Position numbers and translations under genes: made by a program. The notes beneath the pieces were generated by a model that was given only the letters and a program-made list of their open reading frames with translations, was not told the origin of the DNA and ran no database searches. DNA of 35,619 bases from Desulfovibrio sp. (GTDB lineage Bacteria; Desulfobacterota; Desulfovibrionia; Desulfovibrionales; Desulfovibrionaceae): contig JAISLI010000045.1 of NCBI GenBank assembly GCA_031291035.1, forward strand, positions 1 through 35,619, written 5' to 3'. Numbering within the stretch: position 1 is the first letter of the stretch; each line of letters opens with the position of its first letter. Shown here in pieces: positions 1 to 7,012 of the stretch.

Positions 1-40
1 ATGCCGCGTGATGGTGTGGTCATGTCATGTACCTGCGTAA

Positions 41-55
41 TGGTCCGAAACTTGC
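41..55 (+). promoter_or_regulatory. sigma-54 (RpoN) promoter candidate
   Basis: TGG at 41-43 and TTGC at 52-55 place the GG and GC dinucleotides exactly 10 nt apart, as in the -24/-12 consensus TGGCACG-N4-TTGC; only two of the conserved positions differ. The start of transcription would fall near 67. A Shine-Dalgarno AAGGAG at 83-88 and the ATG at 94 follow, giving a leader of about 27 nt. No enhancer site for an activator is visible because the window begins 40 nt upstream. Confidence 0.6.
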
Positions 56-93
56 ATGATATTCATGAGCGTTAATCGCCACAAGGAGACATC

Positions 94-720
94 ATGGATA
101 TTTCTGCAACCGGCTCCTATTCCGATGTGTTGCTGCAGTGGCAGAACGGCCTGTTCGCCGATGACGCCGCAAGCACGGCAAAAAATTCCGCCGGCAAGAA
201 CCAGGCGGTATACGCTGACGGCCTCTCCATGACCGATCAGGTTTCCGGCATGATCGAACTGACGAGGTACGCAATGGACGCTATGGGCCTTGACGCGGAC
301 AGCCGCGTCACGTTCAGCCAGCTTGCCAAATACCGCGAACAGATGCAAAGCGAGTTCAACCAGGGCGTCAGCGACGGCCTGAAAGCCTTGGGCATTGAGG
401 ACACTGACTCCTTGCGGTTCACCCTGCAAATCAGTGATGACGGTTCCCTGTCTGTCGCTGGCGACAGCCCGGACAAGGACAAAATACAGAATTTTTTTGA
501 CAACAACCCTGAACTGCTTAAAAAATACAGGCAAATCGAAGCCCTGAACGGCATTGACGCGGCCCGCGAAGCCTTGCGAATCGCGCCCGGCGAACTCCGC
601 AAACGCATCCAAATCGAAAGCATGGCGGCCTGGTGGACCGGTTCCGGATCAGCGGCCCCAACCATCGGCGCGTATGCGGGCGGCCTTTCGCTTCTGGACG
701 GCGTCAACCTTACCGTATAG
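94..720 (+). CDS. Hypothetical protein (208 aa), sigma-54 promoter upstream
   Basis: I do not recognise this protein. It is hydrophilic, with no signal peptide or membrane helix. The N-terminal ~45 residues are rich in Ala, Ser, Asp and Asn and look disordered. A central part (about 48-170) looks mostly helical and carries charged repeats of the type seen in secreted or surface-structure proteins. The C-terminus is rich in Gly, Ser and Ala and ends in a hydrophobic stretch with NLTV. The start is fixed by AAGGAG five bases before the ATG. A sigma-54 promoter lies upstream and the next gene has its own promoter, so it is probably monocistronic. Because sigma-54 often controls flagellar genes, and an HD-GYP gene and fliR are close by, a motility or surface role is a guess only. 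Confidence 0.8.
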   Translation: MDISATGSYSDVLLQWQNGLFADDAASTAKNSAGKNQAVYADGLSMTDQVSGMIELTRYAMDAMGLDADSRVTFSQLAKYREQMQSEFNQGVSDGLKALGIEDTDSLRFTLQISDDGSLSVAGDSPDKDKIQNFFDNNPELLKKYRQIEALNGIDAAREALRIAPGELRKRIQIESMAAWWTGSGSAAPTIGAYAGGLSLLDGVNLTV

Positions 721-726
721 GCAAAA

Positions 727-778
727 ATTTGCGGACAAACCCTTGCCGCGAAACAGGAGCAGGCGGGCTTTGCCCGCC
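727..778 (+). repeat. Dispersed hairpin repeat, family 2, copy A
   Basis: Matches 23142-23193 at 46 of 52 positions by eye, in the same orientation. It ends in a perfect 8-bp hairpin, AGGCGGGC (761-768) and GCCCGCCT (772-779) around TTT. It lies just after the stop codon of the 208-aa gene and may double as its transcription end, although no T-tract follows. Confidence 0.65.
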
Positions 779-862
779 TCTCGCCTTGTACCACGCCAAG
801 AGGACGTCCGGCGAGTGAAAAAGCCACTGCGGTTCTTCTTTATACATTTCCGGGAAAGCAGG

Positions 863-890
863 TTGCTTTTTTGCCGAAAAGCGACATAAT
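863..890 (+). promoter_or_regulatory. Sigma-70 promoter candidate of the HD-GYP gene
   Basis: TTGCTT (863-868) and CATAAT (885-890) are separated by 16 nt; the -10 box matches 5 of 6 consensus bases. The expected transcription start (about 896-898) is only a few nucleotides before the ATG at 902, which would make the mRNA leaderless or nearly so. No Shine-Dalgarno is visible. Confidence 0.5.
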
Positions 891-901
891 CATTACCACG
901 T

Positions 902-2170
902 ATGGCGTACCACAATGCAAAAACAGCCAAAGCGGCCGGCGCTTTGAAGCATCTGCATACTCTGGAGCTCAAAGCCGGCATGTATGTGGCCGACCCCGGC
1001 ATCGACTGGCGGGAGCGTCCCTATCTGTACATGCGGGAAGGTCTGCTCGTTTCCGACGACGAGGTCCGAAATATCGCGGCCGGAGGTTATCTTGAAGTCT
1101 ACATAGACCCGGACCGTTCCCCCGCCTATACCGATGTCGCGTCTCCCGAAGTGGAGCTGGCCGGCGCGGAAGTGCGCGGCAAAGCGCCTGTCGGGCACAA
1201 AGTTCCCTTTGCTGTCGAAGTCAGGGCGGGGGCCGAAGCGCACGATGCGGCGGTCGGCTATGCGCGCGCTTTCATGAGCGACATCCGTTTCGGCAAGCTG
1301 GACATGAGCCCTGCGTCCAACATCGTCGAGCGCATCATGCGCAGTCTGGAAAACAACACCGATGCCTTGCAAAGTCTTTGCCGCCTGCGGCGCACGGACA
1401 GTTACACCTACATGCACTGCGTCAACGTCAGCATCATCAGCAGCATGTTTGCCCGCTATGTGGGTAAAGAAACGCAGACGATCCGCGCCATCGGGCTGGC
1501 CGGCCTCTTTCACGATCTGGGCAAGGCGCTCGTGCCGCCGCAAATACTCAACGCTCCGCGCAGACTGAGCGATACGGAGCGTCTGATAATGAACACCCAT
1601 CCCACGCTTGGTTACGAACAAATCGAAAATGTGCCGGACATTATACCGGAAGTGCCCCAGGCTATGCTGCACCATCACGAATGCTACAATGGCGCCGGCT
1701 ATCCATCCGGTCTTTCCGGGGACGACGTATCGGAGGTGGGATACATAGTCGCGCTGGCGGATATCTATGACGCCCTGACCAGCAAGCGGATTTACAAGGA
1801 TGCCATGCCCCCGCAACGGGCACTGGGAATCATGTACGAAATGCGCGGCAAGGCGTTGCACCCGGAGATGGTGGCGGCCTTCATACGCATGCTCGGCGTG
1901 TACCCTGTGGGCAGCGTAGTGGAACTTTCAGACGGCAGCCTGGGCGTCGTCAGTGCCGGGAACACCGACATGCCGGTGAAGCCGGTGGTTATCCCGGTGA
2001 AAGACGCCGATGGCGCGTACCTGCCCAAGAGCGTACTTGATCTGGCAAGCCCGGACAATACGTTGAGCATCGTGCGCTCCGTCCCGGAATCAACTGCGGG
2101 CATCGACCCGGCGGAAGTTCTTGGCTTGCCCGCCGGCCCGCCCGCAGCCACGCAGAGACACAAACTTTGA
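902..2170 (+). CDS. HD-GYP domain c-di-GMP phosphodiesterase with N-terminal DUF3391
   Basis: The protein (422 aa) should hydrolyse the second messenger cyclic di-GMP in the cytoplasm. An N-terminal DUF3391-type segment (about 18-70, containing LKAGMYV) is followed by an HD-GYP domain (about 150-330). Metal and signature residues are visible: H172, the HD pair 204-205 in FHDLGK, H233, the run HHHE at 257-260, NGAGYPSGL at 263-271, and D287/D290 in ALADIYD. A C-terminal tail of ~90 residues resembles the extension often found after this domain. An in-frame stop lies at 887-889 and no other start precedes 902, so the ATG at 902 is the only one that keeps DUF3391. It has its own promoter and no ribosome-binding site. 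It converges on fliR. A link to motility or biofilm control is inferred from the family. Confidence 0.93.
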   Translation: MAYHNAKTAKAAGALKHLHTLELKAGMYVADPGIDWRERPYLYMREGLLVSDDEVRNIAAGGYLEVYIDPDRSPAYTDVASPEVELAGAEVRGKAPVGHKVPFAVEVRAGAEAHDAAVGYARAFMSDIRFGKLDMSPASNIVERIMRSLENNTDALQSLCRLRRTDSYTYMHCVNVSIISSMFARYVGKETQTIRAIGLAGLFHDLGKALVPPQILNAPRRLSDTERLIMNTHPTLGYEQIENVPDIIPEVPQAMLHHHECYNGAGYPSGLSGDDVSEVGYIVALADIYDALTSKRIYKDAMPPQRALGIMYEMRGKALHPEMVAAFIRMLGVYPVGSVVELSDGSLGVVSAGNTDMPVKPVVIPVKDADGAYLPKSVLDLASPDNTLSIVRSVPESTAGIDPAEVLGLPAGPPAATQRHKL

Positions 2171-2200
2171 AAAAGAGCGTCTTGCCGTCCGGGCCGAATA

Positions 2201-2299
2201 TCAGGCGGCCGCATTGTGGTCGTCGCCCTGTGCGGCTCGCGCGTTGATCGGCAGGGAAAGCCAAAGGGACAGAAACACAAAAACTGCCGGATTTTTCAT
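2201..2299 (-). CDS. Possible 32-aa exported micro-ORF (signal peptide only)
   Basis: On the minus strand an ATG at 2299 follows a Shine-Dalgarno GAGGAA at about seven bases, and opens a 32-codon frame ending in TGA at 2201-2203. The product starts MKNP, has a hydrophobic core (AVFVFLSLWLSLP) and a plausible signal peptidase site after NARA, then ten polar residues. It lies downstream of fliR. Either it is a true tiny secreted peptide, or it is the remnant of a longer exported protein. The Shine-Dalgarno and the first codons belong to a dispersed repeat also present near 31375, so the start could be carried by the repeat. No homologue is known to me. Confidence 0.3.
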   Translation of the reverse strand: MKNPAVFVFLSLWLSLPINARAAQGDDHNAAA

Positions 2300-2410
2300 C
2301 AAAAATTCCTCTATGGTTTGAAACCTCTCCCTGAAGGGAGCGGCGTCAGACCATATCGGCGCTTTACGGCGAAACGCGGTGTCGCCCGCCCCTCATGGGC
2401 GGGCGGACAG
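2295..2410 (+). repeat. Dispersed repeat family 1, copy E (longest copy)
   Basis: Two parts. 2295-2340 matches 31371-31416 at 42 of 46 positions and contains the hairpin CTCCCT/AGGGAG (2327-2340). 2358-2406 matches the reverse complement of 35421-35469 at 47 of 49 positions and ends in a perfect 9-bp hairpin CGCCCGCCC/GGGCGGGCG (2383-2405). It fills most of the gap between the convergent HD-GYP gene and fliR and may act as a bidirectional terminator. Confidence 0.8.
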
Positions 2411-2411
2411 T

Positions 2412-3212
2412 TCAATTGTACAGGGGGCTCATGGAGCGCAGCAGATTGGTGAACAGACCCCCAAGGCCGCCAATAAAATCTTCAACAGCGTCCGCCATGA
2501 TGACAAGCAGAAGCCCGACAAAAAGGAATCCCACGCCTATTTTGACGGGAAAGCCGAACTCCATGATATGAATTTGCGGGGAAGCGCGGGACACAAGCGC
2601 AAGCGCCACTTCCACCATAAACAGGGCCACCATGACCGGGGCCGCTATTTTGACGGCCAGCACAAAAATTTGCGCGGCCAGATGCAGCACCTGCCGGAGC
2701 AGCGTTTCGCCGATGAAAAGTCCACCGGGGGGGATCAGCTTGAAGGACGCGGCAAAGCCCCTGAGCATGTACAGATGGCCGTCCAGGGTCAAAAAGATGA
2801 GCAGGGAGACCATCCAGAGGAAGAACGCCGTGGTCCCTGTCTGGTTGCCGGTGAGGGGATCGGCGAAATTGATCATGGTAAAGCCCATCTGAAAGCCCAG
2901 CAGCTCCCCTCCCGCCTGTATTCCCATGAACAAAAAATTGACGGCCAGGCCGAGCGTAAGCCCCATCATGACTTCTCCAAGGAGCATGAGTCCCATGCTG
3001 AAGGGATGCAAGGGCATCTCCGCGCCGGGAAAAGTCAGATGCGGCCATACAGCCAGTGAAAAGACAAGACTTGTCGCCGCCTTGACAAGGACGGGGATAT
3101 TTTGCGTGGAAAAAATCGGCAGCATGAACATGACGATGCTCACGCGCATGATGGTGAGGAGAAAGCTCAGAACAAGGGAAGGATCATGGCCGTAAACATC
3201 CATGACCGGCAT
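2412..3212 (-). CDS. fliR: Flagellar biosynthetic protein FliR
   Basis: FliR is a membrane component of the flagellar type III export gate, working with FliP, FliQ, FlhA and FlhB in the inner membrane. The 266-aa length is normal for the family. Six or so hydrophobic segments are visible, including SFLLTIMRVSIVMFMLPIF near the N-terminus, the Gly-rich amphipathic stretch around NFLFMGIQAGGELLGFQMG (about 104-122) that is typical of FliR, and a long hydrophobic C-terminal half. A type III secretion homologue (SctT) is less likely because of closer resemblance to flagellar members. The frame is intact. The next gene upstream on the same strand is a spermidine-synthase-like gene 49 nt away, so fliR is not in a flagellar cluster here. 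ATG at 3212; an ATG at 3203 is an alternative. Confidence 0.93.
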   Translation of the reverse strand: MPVMDVYGHDPSLVLSFLLTIMRVSIVMFMLPIFSTQNIPVLVKAATSLVFSLAVWPHLTFPGAEMPLHPFSMGLMLLGEVMMGLTLGLAVNFLFMGIQAGGELLGFQMGFTMINFADPLTGNQTGTTAFFLWMVSLLIFLTLDGHLYMLRGFAASFKLIPPGGLFIGETLLRQVLHLAAQIFVLAVKIAAPVMVALFMVEVALALVSRASPQIHIMEFGFPVKIGVGFLFVGLLLVIMADAVEDFIGGLGGLFTNLLRSMSPLYN

Positions 3213-3261
3213 TCATGCAAAATGCCTGCCGCCGGTTCTTTCTCGCGCGGTCCCTTTCCGC

Positions 3262-4824
3262 TCAGTCCAGCAGTTTCTGCGCGTACCTTTCCACCGGGGC
3301 GAAATCGTCCGACAGGGCGGCCACCCCGGCTATCGGCCGGGTTATCCGCGTGCGCAGCATGCGCCGGACGGCATCGGGCAGAGCGGCATGGGGCCCCGCA
3401 AAAATCTCCGCAAGGTCGGGCCGTTTTTCGGGCAGGGCCAGAAGCAGCAGATTCTGCGCTTCATCAGGCCCGCTTTGCGGATCGACGGCAAAAACGTGCA
3501 CTTCGGCGAAGACGTTCTTCAGGTTGGCGTGAATGGCCTGAAAAAGCGCCCCCTTTTCTCCGCTGAAGGCGGAAATGACATTCATCATGACCGCGCCCCG
3601 CGGGGCTGTGGCCCGCCGCAGGGCCAGCGCGGCCTCTCCGGTTCCCATCTGGAAAGGCACGCTGTACCAGGAGTTGAACACGTCCACAAAAATGATGTCC
3701 CAGACGGCCGCGTTCCTGTTGAGAAAGCGGCGCGCGTCTTCATGATGGACGCGCAGGCGGGGGCTGTCGGGCAAGGAAAAGTAGTCGCGCGTCACCCGCG
3801 TCATGCCCGGATCCAGCTCCACCACATCGACTTCAAGGTCTTCGGGCGCATTTCCCTTCGCCAGCAGCCAGCGCGGTATGGAATAGCCGCCGCCACCCAG
3901 CACCAGCACACGCCGGAAACCGGGAAAAAGCGGCCCGGCGAGGGCAATGTAGCGGGTGTATTCGCAGTACAGCGCCGTTGGGTCGTCCAGGTACATGGCT
4001 GACTGTATTTTTCCCGGATCCGTCTGGATGAGGCGCACGCGGCGGGCATCGGCCGTGAGGCCCTCATACAGGCGGATGTGGTTGTAGGGAGTTTCAACGC
4101 TGGGCAAGGCACCCCGGCCGATCCGCCAGTCCGCATAAGACGCGCTGCCGAAGGCGCCGCCCAGGGCCAGCAGGGCGAGGCACAGGGCGGGCGGATTTTT
4201 TCCCCGGCTGACAAAGAGCGAGAGGAGGGCTCCGGCCGCCGCCACAGCCAGGAGGATTTGCGTGCAACTGAAAAAGGAAATCAGCACGAAACCGCCCAGA
4301 AACGTCCCGGCAATGCTGCCGACGGTGGAGAGCGCGTACAGGCGCCCCACAGTGCCGCCGGAGGAAGCGATGTCCCTGAGGCGCAAGCGCACGATATAGG
4401 GCGTGACCATGCCGAACAGGGTGGCGGGAAGGGCGAAATAGACCACGGCTCCGGCAACCGCTCCCGCATAGACGTTGGGGCAGACCTCCATCATCCGCGC
4501 GCCGAACAGGCGGTGCGCGACGGGGATGATTCCCGTCCCGGCGCCGGCTCCCAGCAGAATCAGGGCCAGAACACGGGAGGAAAGTTTTTTGTCGGCCATC
4601 CGTCCGCCCAGCATGGTCCCTAGGGCCAGAAAAGCCAGCATGACGCCGATAAGGCTTGTCCACACAATAATGGATGTGCCCACATGCGGCGCCATAATTC
4701 GCGCGCCCGTCATCTCCAGGACCATAATGACCGCCCCCGCGGCGAAGGCCGTAAATTCCGGCAGGGGAAGATGCGTCCGTCCGCCGCCCGGGGCCCGCCT
4801 TTTACGTTCGTCGCGGTTTTGCAT
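3262..4824 (-). CDS. Membrane-anchored spermidine synthase-like protein
   Basis: The protein has two parts. About 25-220 is a multi-spanning membrane region (7 or so helices) resembling the transporter-like half of fused spermidine synthases. About 240-510 is a Rossmann methyltransferase fold of the spermidine/spermine synthase family: VLVLGGGGYSIPRWL (nucleotide-binding glycines), DVVELDPG (acidic residue after strand 2), HEDARRFL, and IFVDVFNS (the position of the catalytic Asp motif). DDFAPVERY close to the C-terminus is typical of these fusions. It probably transfers an aminopropyl group or handles a related substrate, but the substrate is unknown and no SAM decarboxylase gene is nearby. 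ATG at 4824 has a GGGGG Shine-Dalgarno (4832-4836); a TTG at 4866 is less likely. 520 aa. Confidence 0.85.
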   Translation of the reverse strand: MQNRDERKRRAPGGGRTHLPLPEFTAFAAGAVIMVLEMTGARIMAPHVGTSIIVWTSLIGVMLAFLALGTMLGGRMADKKLSSRVLALILLGAGAGTGIIPVAHRLFGARMMEVCPNVYAGAVAGAVVYFALPATLFGMVTPYIVRLRLRDIASSGGTVGRLYALSTVGSIAGTFLGGFVLISFFSCTQILLAVAAAGALLSLFVSRGKNPPALCLALLALGGAFGSASYADWRIGRGALPSVETPYNHIRLYEGLTADARRVRLIQTDPGKIQSAMYLDDPTALYCEYTRYIALAGPLFPGFRRVLVLGGGGYSIPRWLLAKGNAPEDLEVDVVELDPGMTRVTRDYFSLPDSPRLRVHHEDARRFLNRNAAVWDIIFVDVFNSWYSVPFQMGTGEAALALRRATAPRGAVMMNVISAFSGEKGALFQAIHANLKNVFAEVHVFAVDPQSGPDEAQNLLLLALPEKRPDLAEIFAGPHAALPDAVRRMLRTRITRPIAGVAALSDDFAPVERYAQKLLD

Positions 4825-4914
4825 TTTTTTACCCCCTGCGGGGAAAATACCCGCACCACGCGGCAAGTCAAGAGGCCGCCCGCCGCGCTAGTGGGAGCGG
4901 GTGAAATCGTTAAT

Positions 4915-5020
4915 GTAAAGGTTTTTCTCCATAATTTTCGGGGCAATCGAAGAAAAATTTATAACATATTGAAATAACTAATATTTATGCGATTTCGCCT
5001 GAAAATATTCCTCCGGTTTT
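4915..5020 (+). repeat. AT-rich long repeat, copy H1 (inverted relative to H2)
   Basis: About 106 nt, AT-rich against GC-rich neighbours, and about 80% identical by eye to the reverse complement of 35501-35609. The best conserved parts are the left 38 nt, the central block ATAACATATT followed by AATATTTATG, and the right end GCCTGAAAATATTC. It occupies the upstream region of slyD. With copy G it fills the 362-nt gap 4825-5186, in which I see no gene. Confidence 0.75.
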
Positions 5021-5134
5021 TAACGGGTTACGTCGTCCACCCGATTGCCCCGACTTTGGGCAGATTTCCGGTTGACTTCCGGTGAAGCCGGGAATACCTT
5101 CCGGGCATATCTCCCTCAAGGACGGGGTACCCAC

Positions 5135-5177
5135 GGGGCGGAGCAGCGGCGGACGGAGAGGCTGCGGGTTGAAACAT
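5135..5177 (+). repeat. Dispersed repeat family 1, partial copy G
   Basis: Resembles 31431-31476 with a few small gaps; both end in TTGAAACAT preceded by a G-rich stretch. Here the repeat runs directly into the GGAGGA ribosome-binding site of slyD (5178-5183). Confidence 0.55.
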
Positions 5178-5186
5178 GGAGGAAAT

Positions 5187-5609
5187 ATGCCCCTCAAAAG
5201 CGGCGATAATGCCCGCATTCACTATACCGGCACCTTGCCTGACGGCACGGTGTTTGACTCTTCCAAAGGACGCAAACCCCTGGAGTTTACGCTGGGCAAG
5301 GGCATGCTGCTCCCGGCCCTTGAAGCCGCCGTTGAAGGCCGTGAGCCCGGTGAGTCCGTCACGGTGACAATCCCTTCGGAGCAGGCGTACGGTGAAATGG
5401 ACCCCGAACTTATATTCACCGTCGCGCGCATGCAGGTTCCAGGACACATTCCGCTGGAAGTGGGCACCGCCTTGCAGCTTTCCAATGAGCAGGGGCAGAT
5501 GGATGTTGTTATCACTGAAGTCGGGGAAGACGAGATCACGCTGGATGCCAACCATCCCTTGGCCGGCAAGGATCTGGCTTTTGAGATCGAAATTCTCAGC
5601 GTCGGCTGA
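5187..5609 (+). CDS. slyD: FKBP-type peptidyl-prolyl cis-trans isomerase, SlyD-like
   Basis: A cytoplasmic prolyl isomerase and chaperone. The FKBP core is split by an insert-in-flap (IF) domain as in SlyD: the N-terminal half (2-65) has IHYTGTLPDGTVFDSS and LEFTLGKGMLLPALE; the IF domain covers about 66-115 with AYGEMDPELIF; the FKBP fold resumes at LDANHPLAGKDLAFEIEIL. The NHPLAGK motif is characteristic. The His-rich, nickel-binding tail of E. coli SlyD is missing, so a role in nickel delivery to hydrogenase is uncertain. The start is set by GGAGGA at 5178-5183, giving 140 aa; an in-frame start at 5082 would add a repeat-derived leader and is rejected. The 3' end overlaps the convergent MATE gene by 14 nt. 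Confidence 0.92.
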   Translation: MPLKSGDNARIHYTGTLPDGTVFDSSKGRKPLEFTLGKGMLLPALEAAVEGREPGESVTVTIPSEQAYGEMDPELIFTVARMQVPGHIPLEVGTALQLSNEQGQMDVVITEVGEDEITLDANHPLAGKDLAFEIEILSVG

Positions 5610-6996
5610 AGGATTTTTGCGCAGATGAACCCGTGTGCCCATGCCGTCGCATGGCGAAACGCGTCCAGTCGCGGCGGAGAACAACATGGAGCATGAGGCA
5701 GGTTTGCAGACACTGGGACAAAAGCATCGCCAGAAATACTCCCGATGACGCGCCCCACAGGACGTGCCCCAGCAACCAGCCCAGCGGCAGACGTACCAGC
5801 CAGAACGTGCCGCCGAAGATCATAAGGTTATATCTGGTAGCGCCCGCTCCAACCATAATTCCGCCCATAATGGTGCTGGCTATGGAGAAGGGCGTGGAGA
5901 GGAGATTGTAGGTCAGATAGGAGACAATCTGGGCCTGTGTGCCGGGATTATGGGAGAGCAGTTGCGCCAGCTCCGGCCGGAACGGCCAGAGCGCGGCGGC
6001 AACCAGGCTCATGGCGGCGGTTCCCAAGCTCACCATGTTCAGGGCGACACGCCTGGCTTCGTCCGGCCTGCCCGCGCCCAGACAATTGCCCACCAGCACG
6101 GCGACGCTCGTGTTAAAGGCCATGCCGGGCAGAAACAGCAGGGCTTCCATCCTCAGGCCGGCGGTCAGCCCGGCCAGCGCGCTCACACTGTCCTGCGGCA
6201 GGGAAGCCACCAGCACAAAAAGCGTGAGATAGCCGCTTTGCCATACAAGAGACGCCGCTCCCGCCGGCAGGGCCACCCTGAGCAGATAGGGTATGCCGGC
6301 GCTGAGCCAGCGTAAATCCGGCACGCTCCGCCGTTGCAGATAGCCGGAGCGCAGCAGCAAAAAACAATTACAGACGGCGCCCAGACACTGTACGCCAAGA
6401 TTTGTCCAGGCAAGGCCCATATAGCCGAAAGAAGGCAGATCAAAATAGCCAAGCCCGAAGCCGAGGCAGGCGAAGAAATTGACAACGCAGGCCAGCGAGG
6501 CCACGCAGAGCGGAGGGATGACCTGCCGCGTGGCGCGGAAGACGACGCCGGTAGCCGCATACAGATATTGGGCGGGCAGGGTGAGCATGGCAACCCGCCA
6601 CAATTCGCGGGTAATGGGCAGAATGTCGTCCGGCACCATAAGCAGCGCAAGAATTCCGTCTCCGAAGCAATACCCCGCAAGCGCCATAAAAATTCCCAGC
6701 GCCATGCTGCCCATCACCGTTGCGCTTACATATCGTTGCGCCCTGAGAAGTTTCCGCGCTCCCAGTGATTGGCTGACGGCGGCCGTGGCTCCGCTTGAAA
6801 CAGCCATGATGACGACCGACAAAAAAATTCCGGTTTGCGTCACCATGCCGAGCGCGGCCTGAACATCGGCGCTTATCCGGCCGGCGGCCCACACCATGAT
6901 GAATCCCGTGAGGAACATGAGGTACATCATGAGCATCTGGGGCCAGGTCAGCCGCCAGACGGCACGCGGGGATGTGCTCAGATCGGGGTCGCGCAT
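5596..6996 (-). CDS. MATE family multidrug efflux transporter
   Basis: An inner-membrane antiporter of the MATE family (NorM/DinF type), expected to export drugs or metabolites using a Na+ or H+ gradient. The 466-aa length is typical. Twelve hydrophobic segments in two halves can be traced; each half has a recognisable MATE feature, for example SSGATAAVSQSLGARK and FRATRQVIPP in the N-terminal half and NTSVAVLVGNCLGAGRPDEARR in the C-terminal half. The substrate cannot be told from the sequence. It is the last gene of the efp-ftsK-lolA-lysA run and starts 16 nt after the lysA stop with only a weak ribosome-binding site, so it may be translated by coupling. It overlaps slyD at its 3' end. Confidence 0.92.
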   Translation of the reverse strand: MRDPDLSTSPRAVWRLTWPQMLMMYLMFLTGFIMVWAAGRISADVQAALGMVTQTGIFLSVVIMAVSSGATAAVSQSLGARKLLRAQRYVSATVMGSMALGIFMALAGYCFGDGILALLMVPDDILPITRELWRVAMLTLPAQYLYAATGVVFRATRQVIPPLCVASLACVVNFFACLGFGLGYFDLPSFGYMGLAWTNLGVQCLGAVCNCFLLLRSGYLQRRSVPDLRWLSAGIPYLLRVALPAGAASLVWQSGYLTLFVLVASLPQDSVSALAGLTAGLRMEALLFLPGMAFNTSVAVLVGNCLGAGRPDEARRVALNMVSLGTAAMSLVAAALWPFRPELAQLLSHNPGTQAQIVSYLTYNLLSTPFSIASTIMGGIMVGAGATRYNLMIFGGTFWLVRLPLGWLLGHVLWGASSGVFLAMLLSQCLQTCLMLHVVLRRDWTRFAMRRHGHTGSSAQKSFSRR

Positions 6997-7012
6997 CGCG
7001 AAAATACTGGGA

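Noticed and set aside
893..1861. 322-codon frame antisense to the HD-GYP gene
   Set aside because: Composition artefact; the sense frame carries a complete catalytic domain.
5082..5186. 35-residue N-terminal extension of slyD
   Set aside because: Encoded by repeat G; the FKBP fold begins at 5187 behind GGAGGA.
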